Shown: positions 13,853-22,505 of the stretch, piece after piece
Layout: each line of letters begins with the position of its first letter
How positions within the stretch are numbered: position 1 is the stretch's first letter
Assembly: GCF_036577625.1 (NCBI RefSeq)
Contig: NZ_JARBDC010000090.1
Span: forward strand, 1-64,000
Direction of reading: 5' to 3'
DNA length: 64,000 nucleotides
Origin: Paenibacillus_AB sp036577625
Lineage (GTDB): Bacteria > Bacillota > Bacilli > Paenibacillales > NBRC-103111
Position numbers and translations under genes: made by a program
Notes under the pieces: model-generated
Told to the model about the DNA's origin: nothing
Databases searched by the model: none
The model's input: the letters and a program-made list of their open reading frames with translations, nothing else

Positions 13853-14824
13853 TCACTTGACGTACATCGTCGCTTCTTCGCTCTCGATCTCCTTGATCCG
13901 GCCGCCGTTGCGCAAGCAGATCAGATGCGCGATCGTTTCCGACAGCGCGAAGCGAAGCTGGTGAATCGACAGCCGGTTGCCGAAATAAGCGATGCACAGC
14001 TCGAAGGCCGAACGCGGCTCGGTCAACGCCGCCTCCATCGCGGCCAGCCGCTCTTCGTGATGGCGCACGATTTCGGCCGCCCGCGCGCCGAAGCCGCGAA
14101 ACGGCTCGCGATGTCCGGGGTACGCCAGCTCGACGTTCAGCCCGCCAACTTCCTTCAGGCTGCGCATGTACGAGCTCAGCGGATCTTCGTCGAAGCCCGG
14201 GATGTATCCGACGTTCGGCGTTATTTGCGGCAGCACGTGGTCCCCGCAAAACAGCTCCGCCCGCTCCTCGTCGTAAAAGCACAAATGACCGGCGGCATGC
14301 CCCGGCGTGACGATCGGCCGGCAGGTCCGGTCTCCGATCGAAAATAGGTTGTCCGGATCGATCGCGGTCAATTCCGGCTGCGGCGAAACTTGCGGCATAA
14401 AGCCCGTCATATGATCCGTCATTTTCTCCAGCGTCGCCTCGTCCATGCCGTGCCGGCGGAACAGCGCGAGCAGCGTCCCGCTCATCGTCTCGCCTTCGCC
14501 CCATAAGGCGCGCGCCTGCTCGGCGCCGACTTTCGATAGATGCACCTTCGCGCCCGATCGCTGCTGAAACCAGCCGCTGAGCCCGTAATGGTCGGGATGA
14601 TGGTGCGTCAGGACGATGCCGTCCAGCGCCGTGATCGGCAGGTCGAACTGCTTCATCGCGGCTTCCCACAGCCGCTCCGCCTCCTCCGTATGCAGGCCGG
14701 GATCGATCAGCGTCCAGCCGCCGCCCGAGCGGACGACGTAGCTGTTCACCCAGCGCAGCGGAAACGGCAGCGGCACTTTGATTTGGATCAGCGTTTCGGT
14801 TATCGGATTAAACGGTTTGATCAC
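13853..14824 (-). CDS. metallo-beta-lactamase-fold hydrolase
   Basis: A 323-residue MBL-fold metal hydrolase. The di-zinc motif THHHPDH is at 73-79, with further ligands in GHAAGHLCFYD (near 185), FCGDHVL (near 205) and AYPGHREP (near 245). The C-terminal 60 residues look like the winged-helix-like tail found in LACTB2/YflN-type members. The substrate (a thioester, lactone or similar) cannot be told. It stands alone between the dioxygenase and the oxidoreductase gene. Confidence 0.85.
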   Translation of the reverse strand: MIKPFNPITETLIQIKVPLPFPLRWVNSYVVRSGGGWTLIDPGLHTEEAERLWEAAMKQFDLPITALDGIVLTHHHPDHYGLSGWFQQRSGAKVHLSKVGAEQARALWGEGETMSGTLLALFRRHGMDEATLEKMTDHMTGFMPQVSPQPELTAIDPDNLFSIGDRTCRPIVTPGHAAGHLCFYDEERAELFCGDHVLPQITPNVGYIPGFDEDPLSSYMRSLKEVGGLNVELAYPGHREPFRGFGARAAEIVRHHEERLAAMEAALTEPRSAFELCIAYFGNRLSIHQLRFALSETIAHLICLRNGGRIKEIESEEATMYVK

Positions 14825-15022
14825 GGTTATGGTCCTCTCCTCGCGTAATACAGACGATTATACCACTCGGCACGGGCCGGAAAAAGCCGACCGAAAGCCT
14901 TTCGGCGACGGGCGTTCGCGCTTTGGCGGCAGGTTGCTTCTCCGCAGCGGGAAATAGCCGTGATAGCGGCCGCTCCGTCCGTAAGCCGCTTCCCGCCGGC
15001 CACCCTCCATGATAGCGGAAAG

Positions 15023-15058
15023 GAAAAAACATTCCCGAGGCGCACCCGGGAATGTTTC
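15023..15058 (-). terminator. rho-independent terminator after the Gfo/Idh/MocA gene
   Basis: On the minus strand ACATTCCCG pairs with CGGGAATGT around a GC-rich loop, followed by TTTTTTCC. It lies 14 bases past the stop at 15072. Confidence 0.85.
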
Positions 15059-15071
15059 CGTATCGAACCCG

Positions 15072-16193
15072 TTATTTTTTGTAGCGCGAAGTGGCGATCC
15101 GTTCCTGCAGCAGCGCATGGAACCGGTCTTCGTCGAGCGGCAGATCGGCCCAGCCGTCCGTCCACGCCGACATGTACATCGCGTTCGACAGCGAAAGTCC
15201 GCGAATGCCTTCCTGTCCCGGCGCCACGAGCGGCGTTCCTTTCAAAATCGCGTCGACCCAGTTTTGCGTAACCGCTTTGTGGCCGTTCGGGCTCGCCGCG
15301 ACCGGCACGTCGATTTTCCAGCATTCGGGCTGGGCGAAGCCGGCTTTCGCGTTCCGGTTGAATTCCGGCTCCGGCACGCGCAACCGCCAAAACGTCAGCT
15401 TGTTGTCCTCGATGACGACTTTGCCGCGGTCGCCGGTAATTTCGTACCGGTTCGTTCCCGGCGTTTCGCCAACCGTCGTAATAAATACGCCGGTCGCCCC
15501 GTTCGGATATTCGACGTAAGCGGTAACCTCGTCCTCGACCTCGATGTCCCGGTATTTGCCGAAGGAGCAAAAAGCGCGCACGCGCGTCGGCAGCATGCCG
15601 ACGGTCCATTGCCACAGGTCGAGCTGGTGCGGACACTGGTTCAGCAGCACGCCGCCGCCTTCGCCGGCCCACGTGGCCCGCCAATTGCCCGAATCGTAGT
15701 AGCTTTGCGTCCGGTACCACGTCGTAATGATCCAGTTCGTCCGGCGAATTTCGCCGAGCTCGCCGCTGGCGATCAAATCCTTCAGCTTGATGTAAAGCGG
15801 ATTCGTCCGCTGGTTGAACATCATCGCGAACTTGACGTCGCTTTTTTCCGCCGCTTTGTTCATCTCCCGCACCTGCTTCGTGTAAACGCCGGCCGGCTTT
15901 TCGCACAGCACGTGGATGCCGCGCGCAAACGCCTTCATCGACGTGCCCGGATGGTCGAAGTGCAGGTTGCAAATCATGATCGCATCCACTTCGCCCGAAT
16001 CCAGCATGGCGTCCACCGTTTCGAACGTATGCAGCTGCTCGCCGAACTGCTCCTTCGCCCAGCGCAGCCGGTCCGCGCTGATGTCGCATACCGCGGCCAG
16101 CTTTGCGCCCGCCACTTCCCCCGCCGCGATATATTTCGCGTGGGACGTTCCCATATTGCCGATTCCGACGATGCCGATCCGTACTACGCTCAT
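15072..16193 (-). CDS. Gfo/Idh/MocA-family NAD(P)-dependent oxidoreductase
   Basis: A 373-residue sugar or inositol dehydrogenase-like enzyme. The N-terminal Rossmann motif GIVGIGNMG is at 6-14, and the family signature CEKPAGV lies near residue 95 with the catalytic Lys; a second cluster is NQCPHQLDLWQW near 180. It starts 15 bases after the stop of the isomerase/epimerase gene and forms a two-gene unit with it, next to an AraC-type regulator. The pair most likely converts a sugar or polyol; the substrate is not evident. Confidence 0.87.
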   Translation of the reverse strand: MSVVRIGIVGIGNMGTSHAKYIAAGEVAGAKLAAVCDISADRLRWAKEQFGEQLHTFETVDAMLDSGEVDAIMICNLHFDHPGTSMKAFARGIHVLCEKPAGVYTKQVREMNKAAEKSDVKFAMMFNQRTNPLYIKLKDLIASGELGEIRRTNWIITTWYRTQSYYDSGNWRATWAGEGGGVLLNQCPHQLDLWQWTVGMLPTRVRAFCSFGKYRDIEVEDEVTAYVEYPNGATGVFITTVGETPGTNRYEITGDRGKVVIEDNKLTFWRLRVPEPEFNRNAKAGFAQPECWKIDVPVAASPNGHKAVTQNWVDAILKGTPLVAPGQEGIRGLSLSNAMYMSAWTDGWADLPLDEDRFHALLQERIATSRYKK

Positions 16194-16208
16194 GTTCGTC
16201 CGCTCCTT

Positions 16209-17066
16209 CTACAATAGCGATTTGATATAGTCGAGATTTTGCGCCAGCAGCTCCTCGGACGGCGCCGACAAGCTGAAATCTTCGAAGCTGAGCCAGCCGT
16301 CGTAGCCGACGCTTTTCAAGTCCGCGATCACCTGCGCCCAATCGGCGAAGCCTTCGCGCATGGGCGCCGAGACGGTTCTCCATGCCGTCCGTCCCGCAGG
16401 CGCTCCTTCCGGGCTGACCGCGCGTTCCCAGACGGCGTTTTTGATATGCACGTGCGCCAAATAGTCGCCGAGCACCTCGAGCCCCATCCGGTACTGCTCG
16501 TAACCTTCGTACACCATATTCCCCGGGTCGAAAATGACGCCGATCCGCGCCGGATCGAAGCCGTCCACCAGCCGTCGGGCGAGCCCGGCGCTCGGGGCGA
16601 TAAAGTTCATATGCATTTCGACGAGGCCTTTGACGCCGTAGCGGCCGGCCAGCTCCTGCACGCCTTCCAAATAGGCGCGCGCTTCCGCCAGCAGCTCCCC
16701 GTACGGGCGGGTCCGGTTGTAGCCCGGCACGGCGATGCGGATGGAGGGCGCGCCGAGCTTGACGGCAATGCGCATGTCCCGTTCGGCGGCGGCCAAATCG
16801 CCGACTTTCAAATAGCATCCCAAATTCGGTACGGCGAGGCCCGCTTCGTCGGTCAAACGGCGCAAGCGCTCCAAATGCCCGTCCGTCGATCCGACGTCGA
16901 CCGTACACCGGTTGTTCCCCCAAAACGACGGCTTCTCCTCGATCCGGCCGCGATCGACGGCCGCGACGCGCCACTCGACGCCGTCGTAGCCGTGCTTGTG
17001 CAGCAGCGCTACGGCTTCCTCCGGCGAATATTCCGGCAGCATGGCCGTAAAAACGGCGAATTTCAA
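16209..17066 (-). CDS. sugar phosphate isomerase/epimerase (xylose isomerase-like TIM barrel)
   Basis: A 285-residue AP-endonuclease-2/xylose isomerase-like TIM barrel. The N-terminus MKFAVFTAMLPEYSPEEAV, GYDGVEWR, and later metal-ligand segments VEMHMNF, GVIFDPGNM and HVHIKNA are typical. The start is TTG at 17066, since an AAGGGAG site lies 8 bases upstream; the frame extends further to 17132 without a proper site. It is followed by the Gfo/Idh/MocA gene and preceded by an AraC-type regulator on the same strand, which may control both. Confidence 0.85.
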   Translation of the reverse strand: MKFAVFTAMLPEYSPEEAVALLHKHGYDGVEWRVAAVDRGRIEEKPSFWGNNRCTVDVGSTDGHLERLRRLTDEAGLAVPNLGCYLKVGDLAAAERDMRIAVKLGAPSIRIAVPGYNRTRPYGELLAEARAYLEGVQELAGRYGVKGLVEMHMNFIAPSAGLARRLVDGFDPARIGVIFDPGNMVYEGYEQYRMGLEVLGDYLAHVHIKNAVWERAVSPEGAPAGRTAWRTVSAPMREGFADWAQVIADLKSVGYDGWLSFEDFSLSAPSEELLAQNLDYIKSLL

Positions 17067-17217
17067 TCTGGACACTCCCTTGTCCGACCGCGCGCGAAAC
17101 CAAACGATCGCGCAGCGTCGTCTCTTTTCCACTCATCCTACCATAAAGGAGTGCCGGTCTCTTTACCCTCGTTGCCGTATCGGTTCGGGTCTGTTGACTG
17201 TCGTTGGCATATGCGCT

Positions 17218-18087
17218 TCACGTGAATGCGGCTTGCTTCCGGAACTGCTCGGGCGTGCAGCCGACCCGGCTTTTGAACATGCGCGTAAAATGCGATGGAT
17301 GCTTGAAGCCGACTTTATAGCAAACGTCGGTGACGGACATATCGCGGTCGAGCACGAAATGGATTTTCGACTGGTTGATTCGCCGGTGGTATACATAGTC
17401 GAAGATCGTCGCGCCCGTCACTTCCTTGAACAGCTTGGACAAATAATATTTGTTCAGATGAAGCCGCTCCTCGAGCTGCTCCAAATGCAAATCCTCGTGG
17501 TAATGCTCTTCCACGAAATCGATGATGTTTTGCGCATGGCGCTCTTTGTCGGACGGAAACACCGGCGGCGCATCGGACGATTGGCAGCGTTCGTAGACGA
17601 GCAGCATCAGGTCGAGAAAGGCGACGATAAGCCGGTCCCGCGACAGCGCGCCGTCCTCGAACGACAGTCTGCACATCTTTTCCAGCATCGCCTCGACTTC
17701 GATCCGGGCCGTCCCTTCCAGATGGAGGCGAACGTTTTTCATTTCGTAAAACGGCTGCAGCACGTTGATGGCGAACGGCGCTTCGGTAAAAGGCTTGATG
17801 AAGGCGGGATCGAAGTGCACGATCGTCCGCCGGTACGGGACGCTCGTGTCGACGTTCGGGCAGTGCAGCGTCATGCCGTGCATCAGGATCAAATCGCCGG
17901 GCGACAGCACGAATATTTTGTCGCCGATCAAATAGTTCGCTTTGCCGCCGTGGAAATAGTAAAGCTCGAAATGGGTGTGCGAGTGGAACTTCATGCTGGT
18001 GCCATTTTCGCTGTAATGGGCTTCCAATGGCCGTATATGGAATGGCGGTCTCACCGGGCTCCCCCTAACGATCGTTGTCGGTCGCAA
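17218..18087 (-). CDS. AraC-family transcriptional regulator with cupin sensor domain
   Basis: A 289-residue regulator. Residues about 20-110 form a cupin-type ligand domain (HSHTHFELYYFHGGKANYLIGD), and the C-terminal 100 residues hold two AraC helix-turn-helix motifs (LHLNKYYLSKLFKEVTG and VGFKHPSHFTRMFKSRVG). It lies 151 bases upstream of the isomerase/oxidoreductase pair on the same strand and is the likely local activator. No operator can be assigned by eye. Confidence 0.87.
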   Translation of the reverse strand: MRPTTIVRGSPVRPPFHIRPLEAHYSENGTSMKFHSHTHFELYYFHGGKANYLIGDKIFVLSPGDLILMHGMTLHCPNVDTSVPYRRTIVHFDPAFIKPFTEAPFAINVLQPFYEMKNVRLHLEGTARIEVEAMLEKMCRLSFEDGALSRDRLIVAFLDLMLLVYERCQSSDAPPVFPSDKERHAQNIIDFVEEHYHEDLHLEQLEERLHLNKYYLSKLFKEVTGATIFDYVYHRRINQSKIHFVLDRDMSVTDVCYKVGFKHPSHFTRMFKSRVGCTPEQFRKQAAFT

Positions 18088-18142
18088 GCAGCTTGCTTCT
18101 TCCGGTTCAAGTGTAGCACGGACGCCGCCCGCGCATAAAGCG

Positions 18143-18186
18143 AAAAAAAAAGCGCCCGGTCGGATCCCGTAAGGCGATCCCGGGCG
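18143..18186 (-). terminator. rho-independent terminator after the large lipoprotein gene
   Basis: On the minus strand GCCCGGGATCG pairs with CGATCCGACCGGGC imperfectly and is followed by a run of nine T. It lies about 20 bases past the stop at 18208. Confidence 0.75.
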
Positions 18187-18207
18187 ATCCGGTCCGCTGC
18201 AGGCGGA

Positions 18208-19794
18208 TTATCGGGCTGCGGCAAGCCGGTCGGCGCTGACCGCGTATATCCATTTGCCGTCGGAGGACGTTCCGAGCAGTCCGCTTTGCGGCGTCAAGTT
18301 CGGGTACAGCTTGCGGCTTTGGCCGCTGTCCGCGTCGAACGCATAGATGTGGCGCACGGCGCCCCTGGCCGGGTCCTCGTATCCGGCATACACGAACGTA
18401 TGGCCGTCCCCCAGCCAATGAACCGGGTAGCCGCTCAATCCGGCAGGATCGCCGCTTACCTTGTTGTCACCTTTATAAAGGCCCCCGTTCGCGTACATCC
18501 GGTACGCGCCGTCGGCGGAAGCCGTAAACCAGGACCACGTGCCGACGCCCTCCGGAACGTCCCACGTCCCGATATCGCCCGTTTTCCAATCGTATTGATG
18601 GCGGATCTCGTTAAAGCCGTCCGATTTGTACATCCACGTATAAATCCGGCGGCCGTCATCGTAGAACGAAACCGGCACCGGCACGCTGTCGTTCACCATG
18701 TTGATCCCGGTCCGGCCGGTCAGCGCTTTCGGAAACCGGCGTTCCTTGCCGCTTTCCAGGTCGTACAGCACGAGATCGAGGTCGCTTACGTGCCGCTCGG
18801 ACGGACCGACCGCGGCGACGACCGTTTTGCGGTCGCGGCTGAACTCGGCGCCGTGCACGTAGCCGTCCAGCTTGACCTTGTACGCGTCCTTGCTGCCGGA
18901 AATGCCCGGGACGTCCGTCCCGGCGTACATAAATCCGCGTTTGTCGACGGTAAACGTCCCTTCTCCGATATAGTTCGTATAGAGACGGAACGGGACATGT
19001 TCGATTTTGTTCGCCGTCGCGTCGTAGAGCGAATAAACCGGGACCGAATAGGCGTCGCATTCGCAATAGTGAGTCGGCCGCGTAAGCAGCCAATACCGGC
19101 CGTCGCCGCCGAGCGGCTGCATGCCGTATGGCACTTCGAGCGACGTCAGCTTCTCCGCCGTTTTGCCGTCGGGAGAAAGCCGCCACAGCTGTCCCGGGGC
19201 TTCCACGACTACGCCGAAATCGACATGCTCGTTGATTTCCGCCCCGTTCTTCGTCTTGGCGCCGGCGAGCCGTACCGTATAATGCCGGCTTGCCGGCTGA
19301 ACGGCGTCTTCCGCGGCTAGCAGCAGCTCGATTCGCAGCTCCCGGTCCGAAGCCCAAGCGAACTTGAACTTGCCGCTTACGTTCGCATTGCCGGGGATGG
19401 CGGCGTTGGCCGAAACGATCGCCTGCTCGACCGACGCCCGGTCCATCGCCTCGTCGAACTTGACGAGGAACGTTTGCTTGGACGGCGGCACGAGCGTTCG
19501 CCCCGGCGCCCGGATCCGCGGATCGCCCTCGAACGTAATCGTGTACGGGCCGGCCGGATCGGGATTCGATGAGCCGGGGCTTTCCGCGCCGGGCGCCACT
19601 TCCGGCGAGCCGCCGCCGTCCGGCCCGGAAGGCGCGCCGGCTGCCGGCGGCGGAACCTGCTCCGAACGGCCGTCCGCTCCGGCGGCTCCTGCGCCGGCCT
19701 CGCCGGTCTCGCCCGCTTCGTTCGGCTTCTCCGTGCATCCCGTCGTAAAGCCGACGAGCAGCGCCAGCAAGCAGGCGGCGATGCGTCGCTTCAT
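18208..19794 (-). CDS. lipoprotein with Ig-like domain and beta-propeller-like repeats
   Basis: A 528-residue surface lipoprotein of unknown function. The signal ends FTTGC (Cys20) and is followed by a 60-residue Gly/Ala/Pro-rich linker. Residues about 90-195 look like an SbsA/Big_5 Ig-like domain (TFLVKFDEAMDRASVEQAI). The remainder has repeated WD40/TolB-like strands such as LWRLSPDGKTAEKLTS, GTWSWFTASADGAYRMY and GLLGTSSDGKWIYAV. It has its own terminator and no obvious functional partner. It may sense or bind cell-wall material, but nothing proves this. Confidence 0.75.
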   Translation of the reverse strand: MKRRIAACLLALLVGFTTGCTEKPNEAGETGEAGAGAAGADGRSEQVPPPAAGAPSGPDGGGSPEVAPGAESPGSSNPDPAGPYTITFEGDPRIRAPGRTLVPPSKQTFLVKFDEAMDRASVEQAIVSANAAIPGNANVSGKFKFAWASDRELRIELLLAAEDAVQPASRHYTVRLAGAKTKNGAEINEHVDFGVVVEAPGQLWRLSPDGKTAEKLTSLEVPYGMQPLGGDGRYWLLTRPTHYCECDAYSVPVYSLYDATANKIEHVPFRLYTNYIGEGTFTVDKRGFMYAGTDVPGISGSKDAYKVKLDGYVHGAEFSRDRKTVVAAVGPSERHVSDLDLVLYDLESGKERRFPKALTGRTGINMVNDSVPVPVSFYDDGRRIYTWMYKSDGFNEIRHQYDWKTGDIGTWDVPEGVGTWSWFTASADGAYRMYANGGLYKGDNKVSGDPAGLSGYPVHWLGDGHTFVYAGYEDPARGAVRHIYAFDADSGQSRKLYPNLTPQSGLLGTSSDGKWIYAVSADRLAAAR

Positions 19795-19901
19795 ATCGCT
19801 TCAGCTCTCTTTCCGTTTTTTCGCTTCTGCCCTTTTTGACGATTGGCGAAGGCAAAAAGTTACGATTTCGTCGCGCCCGGTTTTTCGAACTTCTGCGGCA
19901 C

Positions 19902-20056
19902 TATAACATCTCAAACCGATCCGTCAATGCTTGCGGCTCAATTGCCGCTAACGAACCTGGCAATCGTGATCGGGGCCGAGTGCGGAGGTTTTGATGAAGA
20001 AACGAACTCCTTATCGCGATTTCCGGCAAAACGGGTCGTTTTTGTTCCACTTTCGG
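19902..20056 (+). repeat. dispersed intergenic repeat family A, copy 2
   Basis: Matches 2221-2372 in the same orientation: TATAACATCTCAAACCG, CTTGCGGCTC, GGCAATCGTGATCGGGGCC, GGTTTTGATGAAGAAACGAA and GGGTCGTTTTTGTTCCAC. At about 20058-20092 an inverted copy of its GCTAACGAAtCC...ATCGTGATCG unit follows, so the copy is bounded by opposed units. Confidence 0.65.
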
Positions 20057-20151
20057 CTCGATCACGATGTCCGGATTCGTTAGCTGCCGCCCCGGATTCC
20101 GGCCCCATCGACGTATTCGAGGATGAGCGCAAACCGTCGGCTTCGCAAACG

Positions 20152-20240
20152 CAACGGACGCCACGACGCTTATTTCGCGAGAATCGGCCGTTTTCCGATC
20201 GTAACGGACAACACCTGCGCTTATTGGCTCCGAACCGCCG
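20152..20240 (+). repeat. dimeric TAACGGAC intergenic unit
   Basis: Two blocks, CAACGGACGCCACGACGCTT and TAACGGACAACACCTGCGCT, each followed by TATT, start about 51 bases apart with GCGAGAATCGGCCGTTTTCC between. The spacing and layout mirror the TAACGAATCG dimer at 12822-12903. Confidence 0.45.
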
Positions 20241-20329
20241 GCCAAAAGGGGGTTTTTCGCCCAATAGCTGCGCCTGTGAGTCTGTCGATTTAATGCGGAC
20301 AGATCAATCCCCCCATCCTTATCGGTCTT

Positions 20330-20383
20330 CAAATCGATTTTTTTGAATGGCGTTAGTTTACAATCTCAAAAAAAATCGATTTG
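20330..20383. repeat. 17-base inverted repeat with 19-base loop
   Basis: The left arm CAAATCGATTTTTTTGA (20330-20346) is the exact reverse complement of the right arm at 20366-20383 apart from one extra A. The right arm runs straight into a GGAGG site. It could be a terminator-like hairpin or a regulatory structure controlling the small frame that follows. Confidence 0.55.
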
Positions 20384-20390
20384 GAGGCAA

Positions 20391-20480
20391 ATGAGGAGCA
20401 TGAACGGAAACCATCCACAATTAATCGACGGCCTACCTGTGTCCGTTAGAAAAAAAAGATGCCGAAATGAGGCTTATTAG
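20391..20480 (+). CDS. possible 29-residue small protein
   Basis: An ATG at 20391 follows GGAGG by 5 bases and opens 29 codons ending at TAG 20478-20480 (MRSMNGNHPQLIDGLPVSVR then a basic tail). The only support is the well-placed ribosome site after the inverted repeat. There is no family assignment and it may be chance. Confidence 0.2.
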   Translation: MRSMNGNHPQLIDGLPVSVRKKRCRNEAY

Positions 20481-20839
20481 CGCCGCCATGTCCGTTTGAC
20501 ACGTGGAACTTGAGACCCGTCCCGCAGCCGCCCCCCTCGCCCCTTGCTCGTCCCCCGCTCCAACTCCCGACGACGCCGGCGCGGTCATATTGAGCCGGTA
20601 TCGCCGTTTCCCGCCGTCGGCAGCAGGAAACCCGCTCCGGCTTTGGCGTTAAGGTCGGGACGGACGGTTTTTTTTGCGCAAACCGAACCTTTTTTGCAAG
20701 CCGAAACGGCAGCGGAGGGGAACGAGATGGAAATGCTCCCGTTATTTTCGGTTGTTTCCCGTTTCCGGGCAAAACAACGGGAAAACGTCCCGCTAAAATC
20801 GTACAAACCGCGCTTTTCATCGATACAGGACCATTATAA

Positions 20840-21000
20840 CTGGAGCTTCTCCCGGTATTTCGACACGATGCCTATACGAGAGCGAGTGAACAGGAGGTTT
20901 TCCAGTTCGTTCGATACTCGATTCCAACCATCCGGCAGGTGTAGGATACGTCGGACGTTTAGACAAAAGTCGCCGCTCGCTCCATGCTTTAGCGTTTTTT
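20840..21000 (+). repeat. dispersed intergenic repeat family B, copy 2
   Basis: Aligns with 307-470: TGGAGCTTCTCCCGG, TTTCGACACGATGCCTATA, GAGAGCGAGTGAACAGGAGG, then GGATACG, AAAAGTCGCCGCTCGCTCCATGC. The sequence has drifted but block order and spacing are kept. Confidence 0.6.
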
Positions 21001-21040
21001 TCGTTTACAAAACGGCTAGGAGACGTCACGCTCTTTGAGA

Positions 21041-21084
21041 GGCGCAGCTCGTGTTTTGGCGGCAGCTTGTTGGGTACAGAAAGC
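21041..21084 (+). repeat. short intergenic motif family D, copy 2
   Basis: GGCGCAGCTCGTGTTTTGGC followed by GGCAGCTTGTTGGGTACAGAAAG. It resembles 517-557 and 61929-61970 and lies 47 bases beyond the gerE terminator. Confidence 0.5.
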
Positions 21085-21130
21085 CGCGTTCGCTTCGGTG
21101 CTTTAGCGAAAGCAATCTTCCTGCAGCGTT

Positions 21131-21183
21131 TAAAAAAAACTTCCTCCCAGCCGTAAAAGATTACGGTTGTGGAAGGAAGTTTC
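21131..21183 (-). terminator. rho-independent terminator after gerE
   Basis: On the minus strand AACTTCCT pairs with AGGAAGTT and an inner CCGTAA pairs with TTACGG, followed by a run of T. It lies 23 bases past the gerE stop. Confidence 0.85.
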
Positions 21184-21205
21184 GGCTCGCCGAATCCGGC
21201 TGCAT

Positions 21206-21430
21206 TCAAATCTTTAGTTCCCCAAGCTTGATCAACTCGACAACCGCCTGCGATCGACCTTTCACGTTCAGCTTTTGCATGACGTTCGAGATATGGTTGC
21301 GCACGGTCTTTTCACTGATAAACAGCTGCCCAGCGATGTCTTTCGTTGTCTTGTCTTGCACGAGCAGTTCAAAGACTTCGCGTTCACGGTTGGTCAAAAG
21401 AAATTTGTTTTTGTGGTCGTTGCCCTTCAA
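21206..21430 (-). CDS. gerE: spore-coat transcription factor GerE
   Basis: GerE is a small LuxR-type DNA-binding protein that controls late, sigma-K-dependent spore-coat genes in the mother cell. Starting from TTG at 21430 the product is 74 residues, the same length as the Bacillus subtilis protein, with the characteristic LLTNREREVFELLVQDKTTK and SEKTVRNHISNVMQKL recognition region. An AAGGAGG site lies about 10 bases upstream. The frame runs on upstream to 21631, but that part has no resemblance to GerE. Its presence fixes the host as an endospore former. Confidence 0.95.
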   Translation of the reverse strand: MKGNDHKNKFLLTNREREVFELLVQDKTTKDIAGQLFISEKTVRNHISNVMQKLNVKGRSQAVVELIKLGELKI

Positions 21431-21627
21431 TATCGCCACCCCTCCTTGCTTGGGTTTTGTATATGTTACAAGGTGTAGGGATACAGTCAACTCCATGATA
21501 TGAGCGGGTCGGCGCTTTGGTGCGAAGGCGCATAAAAATGGGCGACGCGGCCGCCCCGCATTCGAATGGCGACGATAGTCGGGCTGAAAGATTGCAAATC
21601 TATATCTATCGATTACAATGCTAAGCC

Positions 21628-21662
21628 GCAAAAAAGAGGCCGGCCGAATCGTCGGCCGACCG
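21628..21662 (-). terminator. rho-independent terminator after the YhcN-like lipoprotein gene
   Basis: On the minus strand GTCGGCCGA and TTCGGCCGGC form a stem around CGA, followed by CTCTTTTTTGC. It lies 27 bases past the stop at 21689. Confidence 0.75.
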
Positions 21663-21688
21663 TTTCTTTGCCAAGCTTGCTTCCGCCT

Positions 21689-22363
21689 TTACCGAGCCGT
21701 ATTGGTCGGGAAGATGCGCTGCACCATCGTATTGAATTCCCCGATAAATCCCGATACCGGCTTGCCGGCGTTCAAATCGTTCACATAGCTGTTCGCTCTG
21801 CCCACGAAGTCGGGGTTGGCCGAAACGTAGACGTTGCGGATGTTCGGTCGAGCAGACTGTACGTGCTGGGTAATTTTCGCTTTCACGTCGCCCGCGTTTT
21901 CCAAATCGCGGCCGTCCTTCGTCGTTACGGCGACATAGGCGTTCTGATCGGTCAGCAGCACGTTCGCCGTCTTGACGGGATCGATGGCCGTCAATTGATT
22001 GGCGACGTCTTGGGCCGATTCCATCCGGGTATTCGCATGCGGTCCGGTTACAGCGTCCGCCGCGCCGGTTCCCCCTTTGTAGTCGCTCCATCGATTGACG
22101 CCGTCCTGATCGAAGCCGGTCGGCCCGTTGTCGCGGTTCAATCCTCGTCTCAGGCTGTCGCCGTCCCGAATCGCGCCGGGGTCGGCGCCCCGGTACCCGT
22201 CCAGACCGAGTCTCATATCGGCATCGTTCCCGAGCGGGCGGTAATTTTTCGTCTTCACGCCGTCGTTCGTTCCGGACGTTTCATGCCGGGCGTTCGCGCA
22301 GCCGGTTGCCGCGGCGGCGACAAGAGAAGCGAGAAGCGCCAGCCGGATCGTTTTCGTAACCAA
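21689..22363 (-). CDS. YhcN/YlaJ-family sporulation lipoprotein
   Basis: A 224-residue lipoprotein with a signal ending AAATGC (Cys22). Residues about 110-215 hold the YhcN/YlaJ domain (ANQLTAIDPVKTANVLLTDQ, NAYVAVTTKDG, RPNIRNVYVSANPDFVGR), found in spore membrane lipoproteins that affect spore outgrowth. The central part is Gly/Asp/Asn-rich and probably disordered. It lies 258 bases upstream of gerE on the same strand but has its own terminator. Family assignment is by pattern. Confidence 0.85.
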   Translation of the reverse strand: MVTKTIRLALLASLVAAAATGCANARHETSGTNDGVKTKNYRPLGNDADMRLGLDGYRGADPGAIRDGDSLRRGLNRDNGPTGFDQDGVNRWSDYKGGTGAADAVTGPHANTRMESAQDVANQLTAIDPVKTANVLLTDQNAYVAVTTKDGRDLENAGDVKAKITQHVQSARPNIRNVYVSANPDFVGRANSYVNDLNAGKPVSGFIGEFNTMVQRIFPTNTAR

Positions 22364-22390
22364 AATCGTCTCAGCTCCCGTCGTTAAGAA

Positions 22391-22428
22391 AATGAAAATA
22401 GCCGAACACCTTTAGGATGCTCGGCTAT
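22391..22428 (-). terminator. rho-independent terminator after the CAP-domain gene
   Basis: On the minus strand GATAGCCGA pairs with TCGGCTAT around a 15-base loop, followed by TTTCATTTTC. It lies about 78 bases past the stop at 22506. Confidence 0.7.
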
Positions 22429-22505
22429 CCGGCCCGTCATGCGACGCGGAAAGCTGCGATCGATTGGCCGCGCCCCCAACTTATGCCGGGTCATTGTGCG
22501 GTACG

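Larger units (their letters stand above)
19795..21205. other. 1.4-kb repeat-rich gene desert
   Basis: No convincing gene except possibly a 29-codon frame at 20391-20480. In order it holds family A copy 2 (19902-20056, with an inverted unit to about 20092), a TAACGGAC dimer (about 20152-20240), a 17-base inverted repeat (20330-20383), a GC-rich stretch, a second hairpin near 20748-20790, family B copy 2, family D copy 2 and the gerE terminator. Confidence 0.55.

Noticed and set aside
14827..17136. 769-codon minus-strand frame across the oxidoreductase and isomerase genes
   Set aside because: Arg/Gly/Ala-rich shadow in a second frame; the two real genes in the same interval have full family signatures.
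20544..21038. 164-codon plus-strand frame in the 1.4-kb gap
   Set aside because: No ribosome site, no recognisable domain, and it runs through family B repeat sequence.
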